In this document: positions 44,004 through 52,689 of the stretch, one piece after another
How the letters are laid out: every line of letters begins with the position of its first letter
Position numbering within the stretch: position 1 is the first letter of the stretch
Source: Thalassorhabdus alkalitolerans
Lineage (GTDB): Bacteria; Bacillota; Bacilli; Bacillales; Marinococcaceae
Length of the DNA stretch: 64,000 nucleotides
Assembly: GCF_042656585.1 (NCBI RefSeq)
Contig: NZ_JBHSPG010000023.1
Reading direction: 5' to 3' (one strand)
The notes under the pieces: generated by a model
Database searches by the model: none
What the model was told of the DNA's origin: nothing
What the model saw: the letters and a program-made list of their open reading frames with translations, nothing else
Translations under genes and position numbers: made by a program

Positions 44004-45126
44004 AGCAGTGGTGCTCACAACCGTTCATCCGGCATACGACGGTAGAATTTATTATAAGCAGTGCAGGACCCTTAAGAGAGCAGGGTACGACGTAGAACTC
44101 ATTGCCCCGGAACCGGAAGAGTACGAGGATCAAGAAGTACCAATTGTTCCCCTTCCAAAAGCGGGCAGCAGGTTATCACGTCTTCTTCTTTCATTGAAAG
44201 CAGTAAAAGCTGCCAGAAAGCGGAAAGGTGATATTTATCATTTTCATGATCCAGAGCTTCTGCCTGCAGGTGTCCTCCTGCGAATCTTAACGAGAAAGCC
44301 TGTGATCTTTGATGTTCATGAGCACTACCCAAATGCGATTATGAGCAAGCCTTACCTTTCAAAGCCTGCCAGGGTGATGATGAAAAAGGTGTTTGAAGTA
44401 ACCGAAAGGGTGTTGCTTCCCTTTTTATCGGGTATAGTGGTGACGACGGAGGAAATCGGGGAGAGGTATAAGAAGTACAGGCATTGTAAAGTAGAGAATT
44501 ATCCATTAAATGAATTGTTTCCTGCGCCTGACCTTTCAATGAAGGATGCGACACAGCTTGTATATGTAGGGGGCATTACGGAAATCCGGGGAGCGGCAGA
44601 GCTTATTGAGGGCTTTGCCAAGGTGGTAAAGGCCCGTCCTGATGCCCACCTTACTTTTGTAGGGTTCTTTCAATCTGCTGAATTTGAGAAGAGGATCATG
44701 GAATTGATCAATTCTCTTGAGATAGAAGACCATGTTACCTTTACCGGAAAGGTTTCCTACCAGAAGGTCCATGAATATTTGGAGCATTCATCCATCGGAC
44801 TGCTTCCATACCTTCCGGTACCAAACCATGTCGTCTGTCTGCCGAATAAGCTCTTTGAATACATGGCCACCGGGCTGGCAGTCGTTTCCTCAGACTTTCC
44901 CAACTACCGAAAAGTAGTGACAGACTATCATACAGGCGAGCTGGTGAATCCAGAATCCCCGGAGGAAATCGCAGATGGAATGCTGAAATTAATGGAAGAT
45001 GAAAAAGAACTGAAAGAAATACAAAAGCGGGCGCTGAAGGCCTTTGAAGAGTCATACAGCTGGGAATCGGAAGGAAGGGTTCTTCTCCGCTTTTATGAAG
45101 AATTGCTTTCAAAGCAGAAGAAATGA
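43996..45126 (+). CDS. Glycosyltransferase, family 4 type
   Basis: The 376-residue GT-B enzyme starts MTKAVVLTTVHPAYDGRIYYKQ, with HFHDPELLPAG in the acceptor domain, LVYVGGITEIRGAAELIEGF at the start of the donor domain and PNKLFEYMATGLAVVSSDF as the E-x7-E region. ATG at 43996 is preferred over GTG at 43987 because the AAAGGGTG site precedes it with usual spacing. It is coupled by overlap to the preceding glycosyltransferase gene. It is probably the last elongation enzyme of locus 2 before tagO. Confidence 0.87.
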   Translation: MTKAVVLTTVHPAYDGRIYYKQCRTLKRAGYDVELIAPEPEEYEDQEVPIVPLPKAGSRLSRLLLSLKAVKAARKRKGDIYHFHDPELLPAGVLLRILTRKPVIFDVHEHYPNAIMSKPYLSKPARVMMKKVFEVTERVLLPFLSGIVVTTEEIGERYKKYRHCKVENYPLNELFPAPDLSMKDATQLVYVGGITEIRGAAELIEGFAKVVKARPDAHLTFVGFFQSAEFEKRIMELINSLEIEDHVTFTGKVSYQKVHEYLEHSSIGLLPYLPVPNHVVCLPNKLFEYMATGLAVVSSDFPNYRKVVTDYHTGELVNPESPEEIADGMLKLMEDEKELKEIQKRALKAFEESYSWESEGRVLLRFYEELLSKQKK

Positions 45127-45170
45127 GAAAAAGGATATATGTATAAGATTATGGGAAAATAAAATAATCC

Positions 45171-45198
45171 TTGATTGTACCTGCCTTGCTGATATACT
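45171..45198 (+). promoter_or_regulatory. Sigma-A-type promoter of tagO
   Basis: TTGATT at 45171 and TATACT at 45193 are separated by 16 bases, ending 45 bases before the tagO start. Confidence 0.72.
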
Positions 45199-45242
45199 TA
45201 GTAATGGTACAATAAAGTATATTTTTAAGGAAGGTGTGGACG

Positions 45243-46319
45243 GTGGAGCCATTATATGAATATTTTATCGCTTTATTTATCGCTTTTATCGTCACGATAG
45301 CCACTACACCTTTAGTGAAGAAGCTTGCACTTAAAGGCGGATTTGTGGACCAGCCTTCTCAACGAAAAGTGCATGAAGATTCCATGCCGCGAATTGGCGG
45401 ATTAGCGATCGCCTTTGGGGCCGTGGCCGGGCTGATCTATTTACAGCCACCTTTTGAATTTTTCTGGCCTATTACGATAGGTGCACTTACGATACTCATT
45501 CTCGGCTTGATTGATGATAAATATACACTCTCCCCAAGCAAAAAGCTGTTTGGGCAGATGGCTGCCGCAACCATTGTAGTGGCAGGCGGATTACAGATTG
45601 AATTTATTTCCCTGCCGTTTAACGGCTATATAGAGTTCGGATTATGGAGCTATCCTTTTACGATTCTATGGATTCTTGCCATGGTAAATGCCATTAACTT
45701 AATTGACGGTCTGGACGGACTGGCAGCGGGTACCAGTTCAATTGCCTTAACGATATTGTTTATGATGGCATTTACGGACGGGCAGATTCTTGCGGCAGCC
45801 CTTGCCATTGTCTTAGTGGGAAGCGGGCTTGGATTCTTAGTGTTCAACTTTCACCCTGCTAAGATCTTCATGGGTGACACAGGATCCATGTTTCTCGGAT
45901 ACTCGATATCGATTATTTCCATGGTCGGTTTATTTAAAAACCTGACACTGTTTACTTTGATTATCCCGATTATTATTCTGGCAGTGCCGATCTTTGATAC
46001 GTTCTTTGCGATTATCCGCAGGCTTCTGAACAAACAGAAGATATCCACGCCGGATAAAGGACACTTGCACTACAGGCTCCTTGCTCTAGGTTTCAGCCAC
46101 CGGACAACTGTTTTAATCCTGTACGGGGTGAGTATATTCTTTGGCGGCGCAGCGCTCGTCTTTTCAGAAACAGCGTTATGGATGTCTATTCTAATCATTC
46201 TCTTTCTGGGATTGTTAACCCAGGTCATGGCAGAGTGGATTGGGATACTTGGAGAACGGAAGAAGCCAATCTTCAGCCTGGTGAAGAAGTTAAAAAAGAA
46301 AACATTGTTGCGACAATAA
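45243..46319 (+). CDS. tagO: Undecaprenyl-phosphate GlcNAc-1-phosphate transferase TagO
   Basis: The 358-residue polytopic membrane enzyme (about ten or eleven segments) of the MraY/WecA family has the catalytic motifs LGLIDDKY near residue 84, NAINLIDGLDGLAAG near residue 147, FMGDTGSMFLGY near residue 209 and the HLHYRLL loop near residue 273. It transfers GlcNAc-1-P to undecaprenyl phosphate, the first step of wall teichoic acid and many other surface glycans. GTG at 45243 is taken as the start because AAGGAAGG lies about 8 bases upstream; the GTG at 45234 overlaps that site. It has its own promoter and terminator. Confidence 0.94.
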   Translation: MEPLYEYFIALFIAFIVTIATTPLVKKLALKGGFVDQPSQRKVHEDSMPRIGGLAIAFGAVAGLIYLQPPFEFFWPITIGALTILILGLIDDKYTLSPSKKLFGQMAAATIVVAGGLQIEFISLPFNGYIEFGLWSYPFTILWILAMVNAINLIDGLDGLAAGTSSIALTILFMMAFTDGQILAAALAIVLVGSGLGFLVFNFHPAKIFMGDTGSMFLGYSISIISMVGLFKNLTLFTLIIPIIILAVPIFDTFFAIIRRLLNKQKISTPDKGHLHYRLLALGFSHRTTVLILYGVSIFFGGAALVFSETALWMSILIILFLGLLTQVMAEWIGILGERKKPIFSLVKKLKKKTLLRQ

Positions 46320-46363
46320 TAAAAAAGGAAGCATCATCTGCTTAGACAGTGATGCTTCCTTTT
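46320..46363 (+). terminator. Terminator after tagO
   Basis: AAAAAGGAAGCATCA and TGATGCTTCCTTTTT form a perfect 15-bp stem over a 13-base loop. Confidence 0.92.
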
Positions 46364-46666
46364 TCGTTTTTCTAAAGACGAAGCAAAGAGACTGACAGAA
46401 CCAGCAAAAAGAAACGACTTAATTGATCAGATGTGTGGGTTGGTTGGTCAAAAACACCCTCGCTTGCACCTAAAGGCATAAGTGCGACATCCGTTCAAGC
46501 TTCATTTCATTCGCATTCACGGTGTCTTCTATACCGCGGGCAAGGCTTCAGCTAATCGGGGAAGATCACCCCGATGGCTCTTCAGCCCTTGCTTTTCCCG
46601 CAGGCGTCTCGTGATTTTTGCCAACTTTATAATGAGACTCTTTTATTCCAATGTCTTTATAGCCAG
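46364..46666. other. Gene-free stretch containing the second copy of the 50-base repeat
   Basis: No coding gene is seen. Bases 46578-46627 match 34781-34830 at about 44 of 50 positions, in the same orientation. The rest shows no clear structure. Confidence 0.7.
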
Positions 46667-46702
46667 AAAAAACCTCCATTCACGTCATGAATGGAGGTTT
46701 TT
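46667..46702. terminator. Terminator of the first LCP gene (minus strand)
   Basis: AAAACCTCCATTCA and TGAATGGAGGTTTT pair across CGTCA with A/T runs on both sides, so it can work on either strand. Confidence 0.92.
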
Positions 46703-46716
46703 ATAATTATTGATTC

Positions 46717-47727
46717 TTACTCATACCCATTTGCTTCCTGGGCAGAGTAAGTGTGAGGCTCTTCAATCATATCCAAGTGTACTTTCAACCGTTCTCTGGC
46801 TTCCTGAAGAGAATCCTCAGATACCTGGTAGTAGTACACGCCGTTTTGCGTTAAATCATTTCCACTTAAGTTCACCGTTTCAATGGAATCTAATGACTGA
46901 GCATAAGGATGTAAGCTCAGAATATTTCCCAGGGAAAGGTTTGTTGACATATTGTTTCCAATTTCATCAAGGACATCGTCATATCTGGCTACCGATGAAA
47001 TCGATCCTGCTCTGCGGATGACAGCTTCCATGACTTCCTGCTGACGCTCACCGCGCCCAAGGTCGCCCCGAGGATCCTGCTTTCTCATTCGCACGTAACC
47101 AAGGGCTTCTTCGCCGTCAAGATGCTGGCGTCCTTCTTCAAAGTACACCATATTGGCGCTTCCCTCTGTCCCATGGGTTTCAAAATCAAACGGCACGTCT
47201 ACTTCTACGCCGCCTAAGGCGTCAATGATATCGACAAAGCCGTGAAAGTTCATTTTTGTATAAAAGTCTACCGGAATATCCAGCATATTTTCAACTGTAT
47301 CAATCGTAAGATCCACTCCGCCAAAGGCGTGAGCATGATTGATCTTATCTCTGTTCTGGCGCCCTGGAATATCAACCAGTGAATCCCGTGGGATGCTGAG
47401 AAGCTTAATGGAGCTGTCTTCTCTATTAAAGGTTGCCAGGATCAATGCATCTGCTCGTGAATTCTCATTTGGATCATCGGTATCAACCCCTAGAAACAGG
47501 ACCGAGAAATGATCCTTTGAAATATCCACAGCTTCATCACGTTTCTCCGATTTCTCACCACGGGCAAGATCTTCCTGCATATCTGATGCGGTGGTTACCA
47601 CTTTATATCCTAAATAAGTTCCAAATAAGGTCAGCGGAAGAACAATGACAAGCAGAGGAATGAAAATCCACCGTTTCATTTTCCTCTTCTTCCGAGCCTC
47701 TTGCCTTCGTTGTTCCATACGTCCCAT
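46717..47727 (-). CDS. LytR-CpsA-Psr (LCP) family wall-polymer ligase
   Basis: The 336-residue protein has a Lys/Arg-rich cytoplasmic N terminus, one transmembrane anchor (about residues 18-40) and an extracellular LCP domain (about 75-300). Conserved pyrophosphate-binding and catalytic residues are visible: FLGVDTDD, SIPRDS, RDKINHAHAFGG and YVRMRKQDPRGDLGRGERQQ. LCP enzymes transfer lipid-linked anionic glycans to peptidoglycan. AAAGGAG precedes the ATG by 11 bases. It lies beside tagO and is paralogous to the gene at 49007. TagT/U/V-type function is expected; which polymer each uses is unknown. Confidence 0.92.
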   Translation of the reverse strand: MGRMEQRRQEARKKRKMKRWIFIPLLVIVLPLTLFGTYLGYKVVTTASDMQEDLARGEKSEKRDEAVDISKDHFSVLFLGVDTDDPNENSRADALILATFNREDSSIKLLSIPRDSLVDIPGRQNRDKINHAHAFGGVDLTIDTVENMLDIPVDFYTKMNFHGFVDIIDALGGVEVDVPFDFETHGTEGSANMVYFEEGRQHLDGEEALGYVRMRKQDPRGDLGRGERQQEVMEAVIRRAGSISSVARYDDVLDEIGNNMSTNLSLGNILSLHPYAQSLDSIETVNLSGNDLTQNGVYYYQVSEDSLQEARERLKVHLDMIEEPHTYSAQEANGYE

Positions 47728-47943
47728 AGGCTTAAACGCTCCTTTAAGATTCCTTCGTCCAACGTCTATTTCTTAGGGTACACACTTTACCCTCCGTATA
47801 TTATAAGAGAATATCATTCATATATCTATAAATATTTTATCAAATTGTGTAGAATGATAGGTCTTGACTATGAATCTGGCATTGGCAGACAGAAGGAAAT
47901 CATAGTAAAATAACAGCTTACAACTAACGACAGGTGATTCATA

Positions 47944-48342
47944 ATGAAGGGAAATAGGAAATGGTGTGTGACAGCTACAGCCTGGTGCCTACTCATAGCA
48001 ATGGCAACACGTCATACGGGGTTTACAGGTGAATCAACAGGACAATTGCTTGAGAATCCTTTGATTAATCCAGATATACTTAATTATATCATAAGAAAGC
48101 TAGTTCATCTTGCAGCCTTCGGCCTGCTAGCTGTCTTCTTTTGGCTGGCGCTTAGAGGGAAAAGATATCAGTACATATTGGCCTGGGGGCTGGCCACAGC
48201 CTACGGTGCCATTGATGAATGGCACCAGACCTTTGTGCCAGGAAGAGACGGAGTATTTTCCGATGTGTTGATTAATTCAGCCGGGGCCTTGATTGCATTA
48301 AGCTTTGTTTATGTAATCCAAGCAAAAATGGAGAGAAAGTAG
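47944..48342 (+). CDS. VanZ-family membrane protein
   Basis: The 132-residue protein has four hydrophobic segments and the VanZ-like motifs RKLVHLAAFGLLA near residue 51 and AIDEWHQTFVPGRDGVFSDVLIN near residue 89, with conserved His, Asp, Glu and Arg. VanZ relatives sit near teichoplanin resistance, capsule and wall genes, but their biochemical role is not settled. AGGTGA precedes the ATG. It converges on a second VanZ-family gene across a shared terminator. Confidence 0.85.
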   Translation: MKGNRKWCVTATAWCLLIAMATRHTGFTGESTGQLLENPLINPDILNYIIRKLVHLAAFGLLAVFFWLALRGKRYQYILAWGLATAYGAIDEWHQTFVPGRDGVFSDVLINSAGALIALSFVYVIQAKMERK

Positions 48343-48345
48343 AAA

Positions 48346-48371
48346 AACCCTTGGAGCAGCTTCCAGGGGTT
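48346..48371. terminator. Shared terminator between two convergent VanZ-family genes
   Basis: ACCCTTGGA and TCCAGGGGT pair (one T-G pair) across GCAGCT, flanked by AAAA on the left and TTCTCT on the right. Confidence 0.8.
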
Positions 48372-48376
48372 CTCTA

Positions 48377-48868
48377 TTATCCAAGTCTTCTTCGCCGGGC
48401 CATCCTTGAATTTTCAGGATAAGAGGTTTCTTCTTTGGGAGAAGACAGTAACCACTCAGCCCCTTTATAAAGGAAGAAAGCCGTATAAACTGCCGTTAAA
48501 TTAATGACCATATCCATGATTAAGCCGTTCCTGCCAAAGAAAGGCTGAAGGACCTCCAAAATAATAGAAAGAAAGAGGGCAATCGCAAGAGCCATTCTTT
48601 GGGATCTAAAGGACATAAGCAGCAGAAGTGTCATAATAAAAAAAGCAAATAGATGTCCGATCTTTGATAAAAGGAACAAATGATCAGAGAGATTGAAGAC
48701 ATAGACTGAAAACTCAGCTCTCCAATTAGTATGTGGGTCGAAATGAAAAGAAAAGCCTTTCCCGCGAAGTAACACATCGCTGATTTTATTTGTTAAGTTA
48801 AATGCTATGGTAAAGAGAATCCAAGAAAAGCATAAAGTGTACATAAAAATCCTGGTTACGTTTTTCAT
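48377..48868 (-). CDS. VanZ-family membrane protein
   Basis: The 163-residue protein has four predicted membrane segments. KIGHLFAFFIMTLLLL near residue 69 and the LEVLQPFFGRNGLIMDMVINLTA region near residue 104 correspond to the VanZ motifs of its neighbour, with Gln/Asn/Arg variations. The C-terminal tail is basic (SRMARRRRLG). It is only about half as similar to the plus-strand copy as would be expected for a recent duplicate. It lies between the two LCP genes. Function is unknown. Confidence 0.8.
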   Translation of the reverse strand: MKNVTRIFMYTLCFSWILFTIAFNLTNKISDVLLRGKGFSFHFDPHTNWRAEFSVYVFNLSDHLFLLSKIGHLFAFFIMTLLLLMSFRSQRMALAIALFLSIILEVLQPFFGRNGLIMDMVINLTAVYTAFFLYKGAEWLLSSPKEETSYPENSRMARRRRLG

Positions 48869-48966
48869 TTTCTTGTTTTCTCCCTTTCTTCAAATAGCAA
48901 ATATAAATTAAGTATTTCCTAGTGTATAGCAATTTACACTTTATTCCAATAAGTCTCTCATCTCAA

Positions 48967-49000
48967 ATAAAAACGGATGTCGAAAAGAGCTTCGACATCC
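48967..49000 (-). terminator. Terminator of the second LCP gene (minus strand)
   Basis: GGATGTCGAA and TTCGACATCC form a perfect 10-bp stem with a 6-base loop; on the minus strand it runs into TTTTTATTT. Confidence 0.9.
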
Positions 49001-49006
49001 ATTTTA

Positions 49007-49906
49007 TTAGTCTACATTCAAATGATCTTTCAGTTCTCCTGATACTCGTTGCCGTTCCTCTTCCGGAACCTCCAAATAATAAACACCATTAATTCTTGTT
49101 CCATTGCCGCTAATCTCAAACTCTTCAAGGTCATGGCGTGCCTGGCGGTAATTTGATTGAAGGTCTCTCATTTCCTCAAATGTCAGGTTCGTTCTTACGT
49201 TGTTTCCTAAGGCATCTAAAATAGAACCGGCCTTTGTTACTGAAGAAATCTGAGCTCCTTCATGAATGACAGCATCCACAAGCTGACGCTGGCGTGTATT
49301 TCGTCCAAAGTCACCGTCAGGGTCATTTTTTCTCATTCGTACATAAGCAAGTGCTTCATCGCCATCAAGCTCAATTTCCCCTTCGGAAAAATCATACCCT
49401 GATTGCTCAAAGGCAAAGGCGTTATCTACAGTAACACCGTCAACCGCATCAACAATGTCTTTAAATCCATCCATATTTATGGAAACATAGTAATCTATCG
49501 GAATATCTAAAAAGTTTTCTACTGTATCCATGGCCATTTCCGGGCCGCCGAAAGCAAAAGCATGGTTGATCTTATCCTCGTTGCCACGGCCAACCATTTC
49601 TGTGCGGGTGTCCCTTGGAATACTTACCATTTTCATAGACTCCTCTTCAGGATTAACTGTCAGGACAATCATGGTGTCAGAACGCCCTCTGGTCGATTCC
49701 TCCGCATCGATTCCAAGGATAAGAAAAGACAATGGTTCTTGCGAAGAAAAATCAACATCTCGTAAATTATTACTTTCGCGAATCAATGGTTCATGCATGC
49801 TGTCGGCAGTATTAGAAATAGAAAGGTATAAATAAAGAGCATATCCGCCGATAGCAAGGATGACAGCCCCAGCTAAGCTGAATAAAATGATTAGTAGTTT
49901 CTTCAT
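49007..49906 (-). CDS. LytR-CpsA-Psr (LCP) family wall-polymer ligase
   Basis: The 299-residue protein has one membrane anchor (about residues 5-27) and an LCP domain (about 60-265) with LGIDAEES, SIPRDTR, EDKINHAFAFGG and YVRMRKNDPDGDFGRNTRQRQ. It is a paralogue of the protein at 46717. ATG at 49906 is chosen because AGGA lies about 11 bases upstream and it gives a compact N-terminal anchor; an in-frame ATG at 49942 sits directly on its own AAAGGA. It is divergent from the capsule operon, with which it shares a control region, so it is the best candidate for attaching the capsule to the wall. Confidence 0.9.
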   Translation of the reverse strand: MKKLLIILFSLAGAVILAIGGYALYLYLSISNTADSMHEPLIRESNNLRDVDFSSQEPLSFLILGIDAEESTRGRSDTMIVLTVNPEEESMKMVSIPRDTRTEMVGRGNEDKINHAFAFGGPEMAMDTVENFLDIPIDYYVSINMDGFKDIVDAVDGVTVDNAFAFEQSGYDFSEGEIELDGDEALAYVRMRKNDPDGDFGRNTRQRQLVDAVIHEGAQISSVTKAGSILDALGNNVRTNLTFEEMRDLQSNYRQARHDLEEFEISGNGTRINGVYYLEVPEEERQRVSGELKDHLNVD

Positions 49907-49971
49907 AGATTGCTTTCCTGCTTTCTTAAAGTAATAGTTCATTCCTTTACAATTATAGGAAGGGGGTTGAG

Positions 49972-50061
49972 ATTATACAAGAAAAATTTACAATAATAGT
50001 GAAAGGTGTGTTACAATTCTTATATTGTTTTAGGGAATTGTAACTATTTGTAAAATATAAT
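49972..50061. promoter_or_regulatory. Divergent LCP/capsule control region with 10-bp inverted repeat
   Basis: GTTACAATTC (50010-50019) and GAATTGTAAC (50035-50044) are perfect inverted copies 15 bases apart. TATAAT at 50056-50061 faces the capsule operon, and a minus-strand TATAAT (49972-49977) faces the LCP gene; neither has a good -35. Four TGTAAM words (two per orientation) resemble WalR half-sites, but the direct pair at 50039 and 50049 has a 4-base rather than 5-base gap. Confidence 0.6.
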
Positions 50062-50085
50062 ATGGAATAACAGCAGGAGGAAGGT

Positions 50086-50835
50086 ATGGAAGAAACAATC
50101 AGCTTGAAAGAGATACTCGAAACGCTAAAAAAAAGAATCGTCATGATTATTGCAATCATCCTGGGAGCAGTGGGAATCAGTGCTGCAATCAGCTTCTTTG
50201 TGTTAACGCCAATTTACGAAACATCCACGCAAATTCTCGTAAACCAATCTCCAACTGAACAGCAAACGTATTCTACCAGTGATATTGATACAAACCGTGA
50301 ACTGATCAATACATACAACGTCATAATCAAAAGTCCCACGATTTTAGAAAGTGTTAGAGAAGAGCTTGGTTTAGAGCGTTCCTACAATTCATTAAACAGC
50401 CAAATTAACGTGGCAGCTGAAGGCGACTCACAGGTGGTCTCGATTTCTGTCCAAGATCCAGATCCGGTAATGGCAGTAAATATCGCCAATATGACAGCGA
50501 ATGTTTTTGAAAGAGATATCGTAAACATTATGAGTGTTGATAACGTTAGTATTCTATCAACAGCTGAACTAACAGAAGAAATGTCCCCTGTCTCCCCGCA
50601 GCCTATGCTGAATATGGCGATTGCCTTTGTTGTTGGCTTAATGGCAGCAGTGGGATTGGCATTTCTATTAGAATTCCTTGATAACACGATTAAAACAGAA
50701 CAGGATATTGAACGTGATCTAGAGCTTCCTATCTTAGGGGTTATTCCGGAAATGGATGCCAATGATCAGAAAGCAGCCAAACCATACCGAGAAGAACCAG
50801 GGAGTGAGAAGGTTAATGCTCAAAAAATTTCGTAA
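50086..50835 (+). CDS. Wzz/CapA-type tyrosine-kinase modulator (EpsA/YveK-like)
   Basis: The 249-residue protein has two membrane segments (about residues 20-42 and 170-190) flanking an extracellular domain. The start EETISLKEILETLKKR and the Pro-rich stretch before the second segment (SPVSPQPMLNMAIAF) are typical. It works as the membrane activator of the tyrosine kinase encoded next and influences polysaccharide chain length. AGGAGGAAGG precedes the ATG. It overlaps the kinase gene by 20 bases and is the first gene of the capsule operon. Confidence 0.93.
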   Translation: MEETISLKEILETLKKRIVMIIAIILGAVGISAAISFFVLTPIYETSTQILVNQSPTEQQTYSTSDIDTNRELINTYNVIIKSPTILESVREELGLERSYNSLNSQINVAAEGDSQVVSISVQDPDPVMAVNIANMTANVFERDIVNIMSVDNVSILSTAELTEEMSPVSPQPMLNMAIAFVVGLMAAVGLAFLLEFLDNTIKTEQDIERDLELPILGVIPEMDANDQKAAKPYREEPGSEKVNAQKIS

Positions 50836-51517
50836 TAAAAATGAACAAGGAACTAAGACAAGAACGTTAATCGCTAAGGAACAGCCGCGGTCACCGATAA
50901 CAGAGCAGTTTCGCACGATTCGCACAAACATTCAGTTTGCGGCAGTTGATGAAGAAGTGTCTACCATTATGACCACCTCAGCGGGACCAGGGGATGGGAA
51001 ATCAACCGTAAATGCAAATTTGGCTGTGGTGTTGGCTCAGCAAGGAAAAGGGGCTCTTCTAATTGACGCTGATATGAGAAAGCCGACGGTTCATTATACT
51101 TTTAGGCTCCCAAACCATGTAGGACTTAGTAATGTTGTAACCAAACAAATGACTTTACAGGAAGCGGTACGTCCAACAGATGTAGAGGGTTTAGATGTGT
51201 TAAGTTGCGGGCCTATTCCTCCTAACCCATCTGAACTATTGGGCTCAAGGATGATGAAAGAACTACTAAGTGAAGCAAAGAAGACCTATGAATATGTTAT
51301 TCTAGATACTCCACCGCTACTTGCTGTAACAGATGCCCAAGTACTTGCAAGTATTTGTGACGGTGTGGTGCTTGTGGTAAGCAGCGGGAAAACAGTGAAA
51401 GACGAAGCTGAGAAAGCGAAAGAATTGATAGAGAATACGAATGCAAGACTATTAGGTGCTGTGTTAAATAGAAAAGAAAAGAAAACGAGCAACTATATGT
51501 ATTATTACGGAAGTTAA
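50816..51517 (+). CDS. CpsD/CapB-type protein tyrosine kinase (EpsB/YwqD-like)
   Basis: The 233-residue BY-kinase has Walker A GPGDGKSTVNANLA near residue 58, Walker A' LLIDADMRKP, Walker B region YVILDTPPLLA and a C-terminal tyrosine cluster (NYMYYYGS) for autophosphorylation. ATG at 50816 lies inside the modulator gene; earlier in-frame starts would intrude further without family similarity. Together with the modulator and the phosphatase it forms the usual capsule-control module. Confidence 0.94.
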   Translation: MLKKFRNKNEQGTKTRTLIAKEQPRSPITEQFRTIRTNIQFAAVDEEVSTIMTTSAGPGDGKSTVNANLAVVLAQQGKGALLIDADMRKPTVHYTFRLPNHVGLSNVVTKQMTLQEAVRPTDVEGLDVLSCGPIPPNPSELLGSRMMKELLSEAKKTYEYVILDTPPLLAVTDAQVLASICDGVVLVVSSGKTVKDEAEKAKELIENTNARLLGAVLNRKEKKTSNYMYYYGS

Positions 51518-51631
51518 CCACATACAGGAAATTTAACAAATAACTTCCATTTATTTAACATTTGGTATATACTGTATTTTGTTAGTTTCATAGTAATAGG
51601 ACTTTTGTATATAAAAAGAGGAGGGTGTTAT

Positions 51632-52399
51632 ATGATTGATATTCATTGTCATATCCTTCCGGATACCGACGATGGGGCAGCCCATTTAGAAGAAAGCAAA
51701 GCAATGGCTCTAAAGGCATTAGAAGAAGGGGTTACAACAATCATCGCTACCCCCCATCATTACAACGGTACGTACTTAAATCCTAAATTTGATATTTTCC
51801 AAAAAACAAAGAAACTAAACGATGCCTTCAAAGCAGAAAACATTCCTCTTACTGTATTGCCTGGCCAGGAAACCAGAATTCATGGAGACCTAATAAAAGG
51901 ATTAGAACTAGGAGAGATACTGACACTTGCTGATGGAGGTCTTTATTTATTTGTAGAGCTGCCGAGTGACCATGTGCCCAGGTATACGCCAAAGATGTTA
52001 TACGACATCCAGCAGCAGGGTGTGATTCCGATTATTGTTCATCCTGAAAGAAATAAGGAATTGATTGAGCAGCCGGGAATGTTATATGAACTAGTGAAAA
52101 ACGGGGCAGCCACCCAAGTAACTGCTTCCAGCATTACGGGCGATTTTGGGAAAAAGGTGAAAACTTTCAGTATGCAATTAATAGAACATGAGCTTACTCA
52201 TTTTATTGCCTCCGATGCCCATGGAACCAAGAAACGTCCTTCGCGAATGAAAGGGGCATTTGAGGAAGTTGAACGAAAGTTTGGTGTGGATGCTTCCTAT
52301 TTCTTTAGTGAAAATGCTGAATTTCTTGTTAAAGGGCAGTATATTGCCATGAATGAACCACAACGCATAAAAAAGAAAAAAGTATTTGGTTTGTTTTAG
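51632..52399 (+). CDS. PHP-type protein tyrosine phosphatase (CpsB/CapC/YwqE-like)
   Basis: The 255-residue metal-dependent PHP phosphatase starts MIDIHCHILPDTDDGA with the HxH metal motif, followed by TPHH near residue 45, the conserved Glu in GQETRI, HPER near residue 135 and ASDAHG near residue 189. It dephosphorylates the tyrosine kinase. ATG at 51632 has GAGGAGGG 6 bases upstream and gives the family start. It lies 114 bases after the kinase and before the long structured leader of the epsC-like gene. Confidence 0.94.
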   Translation: MIDIHCHILPDTDDGAAHLEESKAMALKALEEGVTTIIATPHHYNGTYLNPKFDIFQKTKKLNDAFKAENIPLTVLPGQETRIHGDLIKGLELGEILTLADGGLYLFVELPSDHVPRYTPKMLYDIQQQGVIPIIVHPERNKELIEQPGMLYELVKNGAATQVTASSITGDFGKKVKTFSMQLIEHELTHFIASDAHGTKKRPSRMKGAFEEVERKFGVDASYFFSENAEFLVKGQYIAMNEPQRIKKKKVFGLF

Positions 52400-52689
52400 A
52401 AAGTGATATAACTTTATTTATAAAATTAAGTAAGACAAATTTTCGCTTTTCGTATCTAACTTCTACACCAAGTCGCTTGGAATTCCTCCCTCCTTCGATT
52501 ATCAGGGTGATCTTGATGGAAGGTCCAAAATCTATCACGTCTGTGCAGGGCGTTTGCGCTTTTCTATTGGTTTAGTTACAGTTTGCAGACCTTCGGGTCG
52601 CTTCAAGAAACACACTTGATGGCGAAGAGCACCATTCGGTGTTCTCTCCAGCGCCTGTCAGGTCTACCGGCAAAGCTTTCACTATTCTT

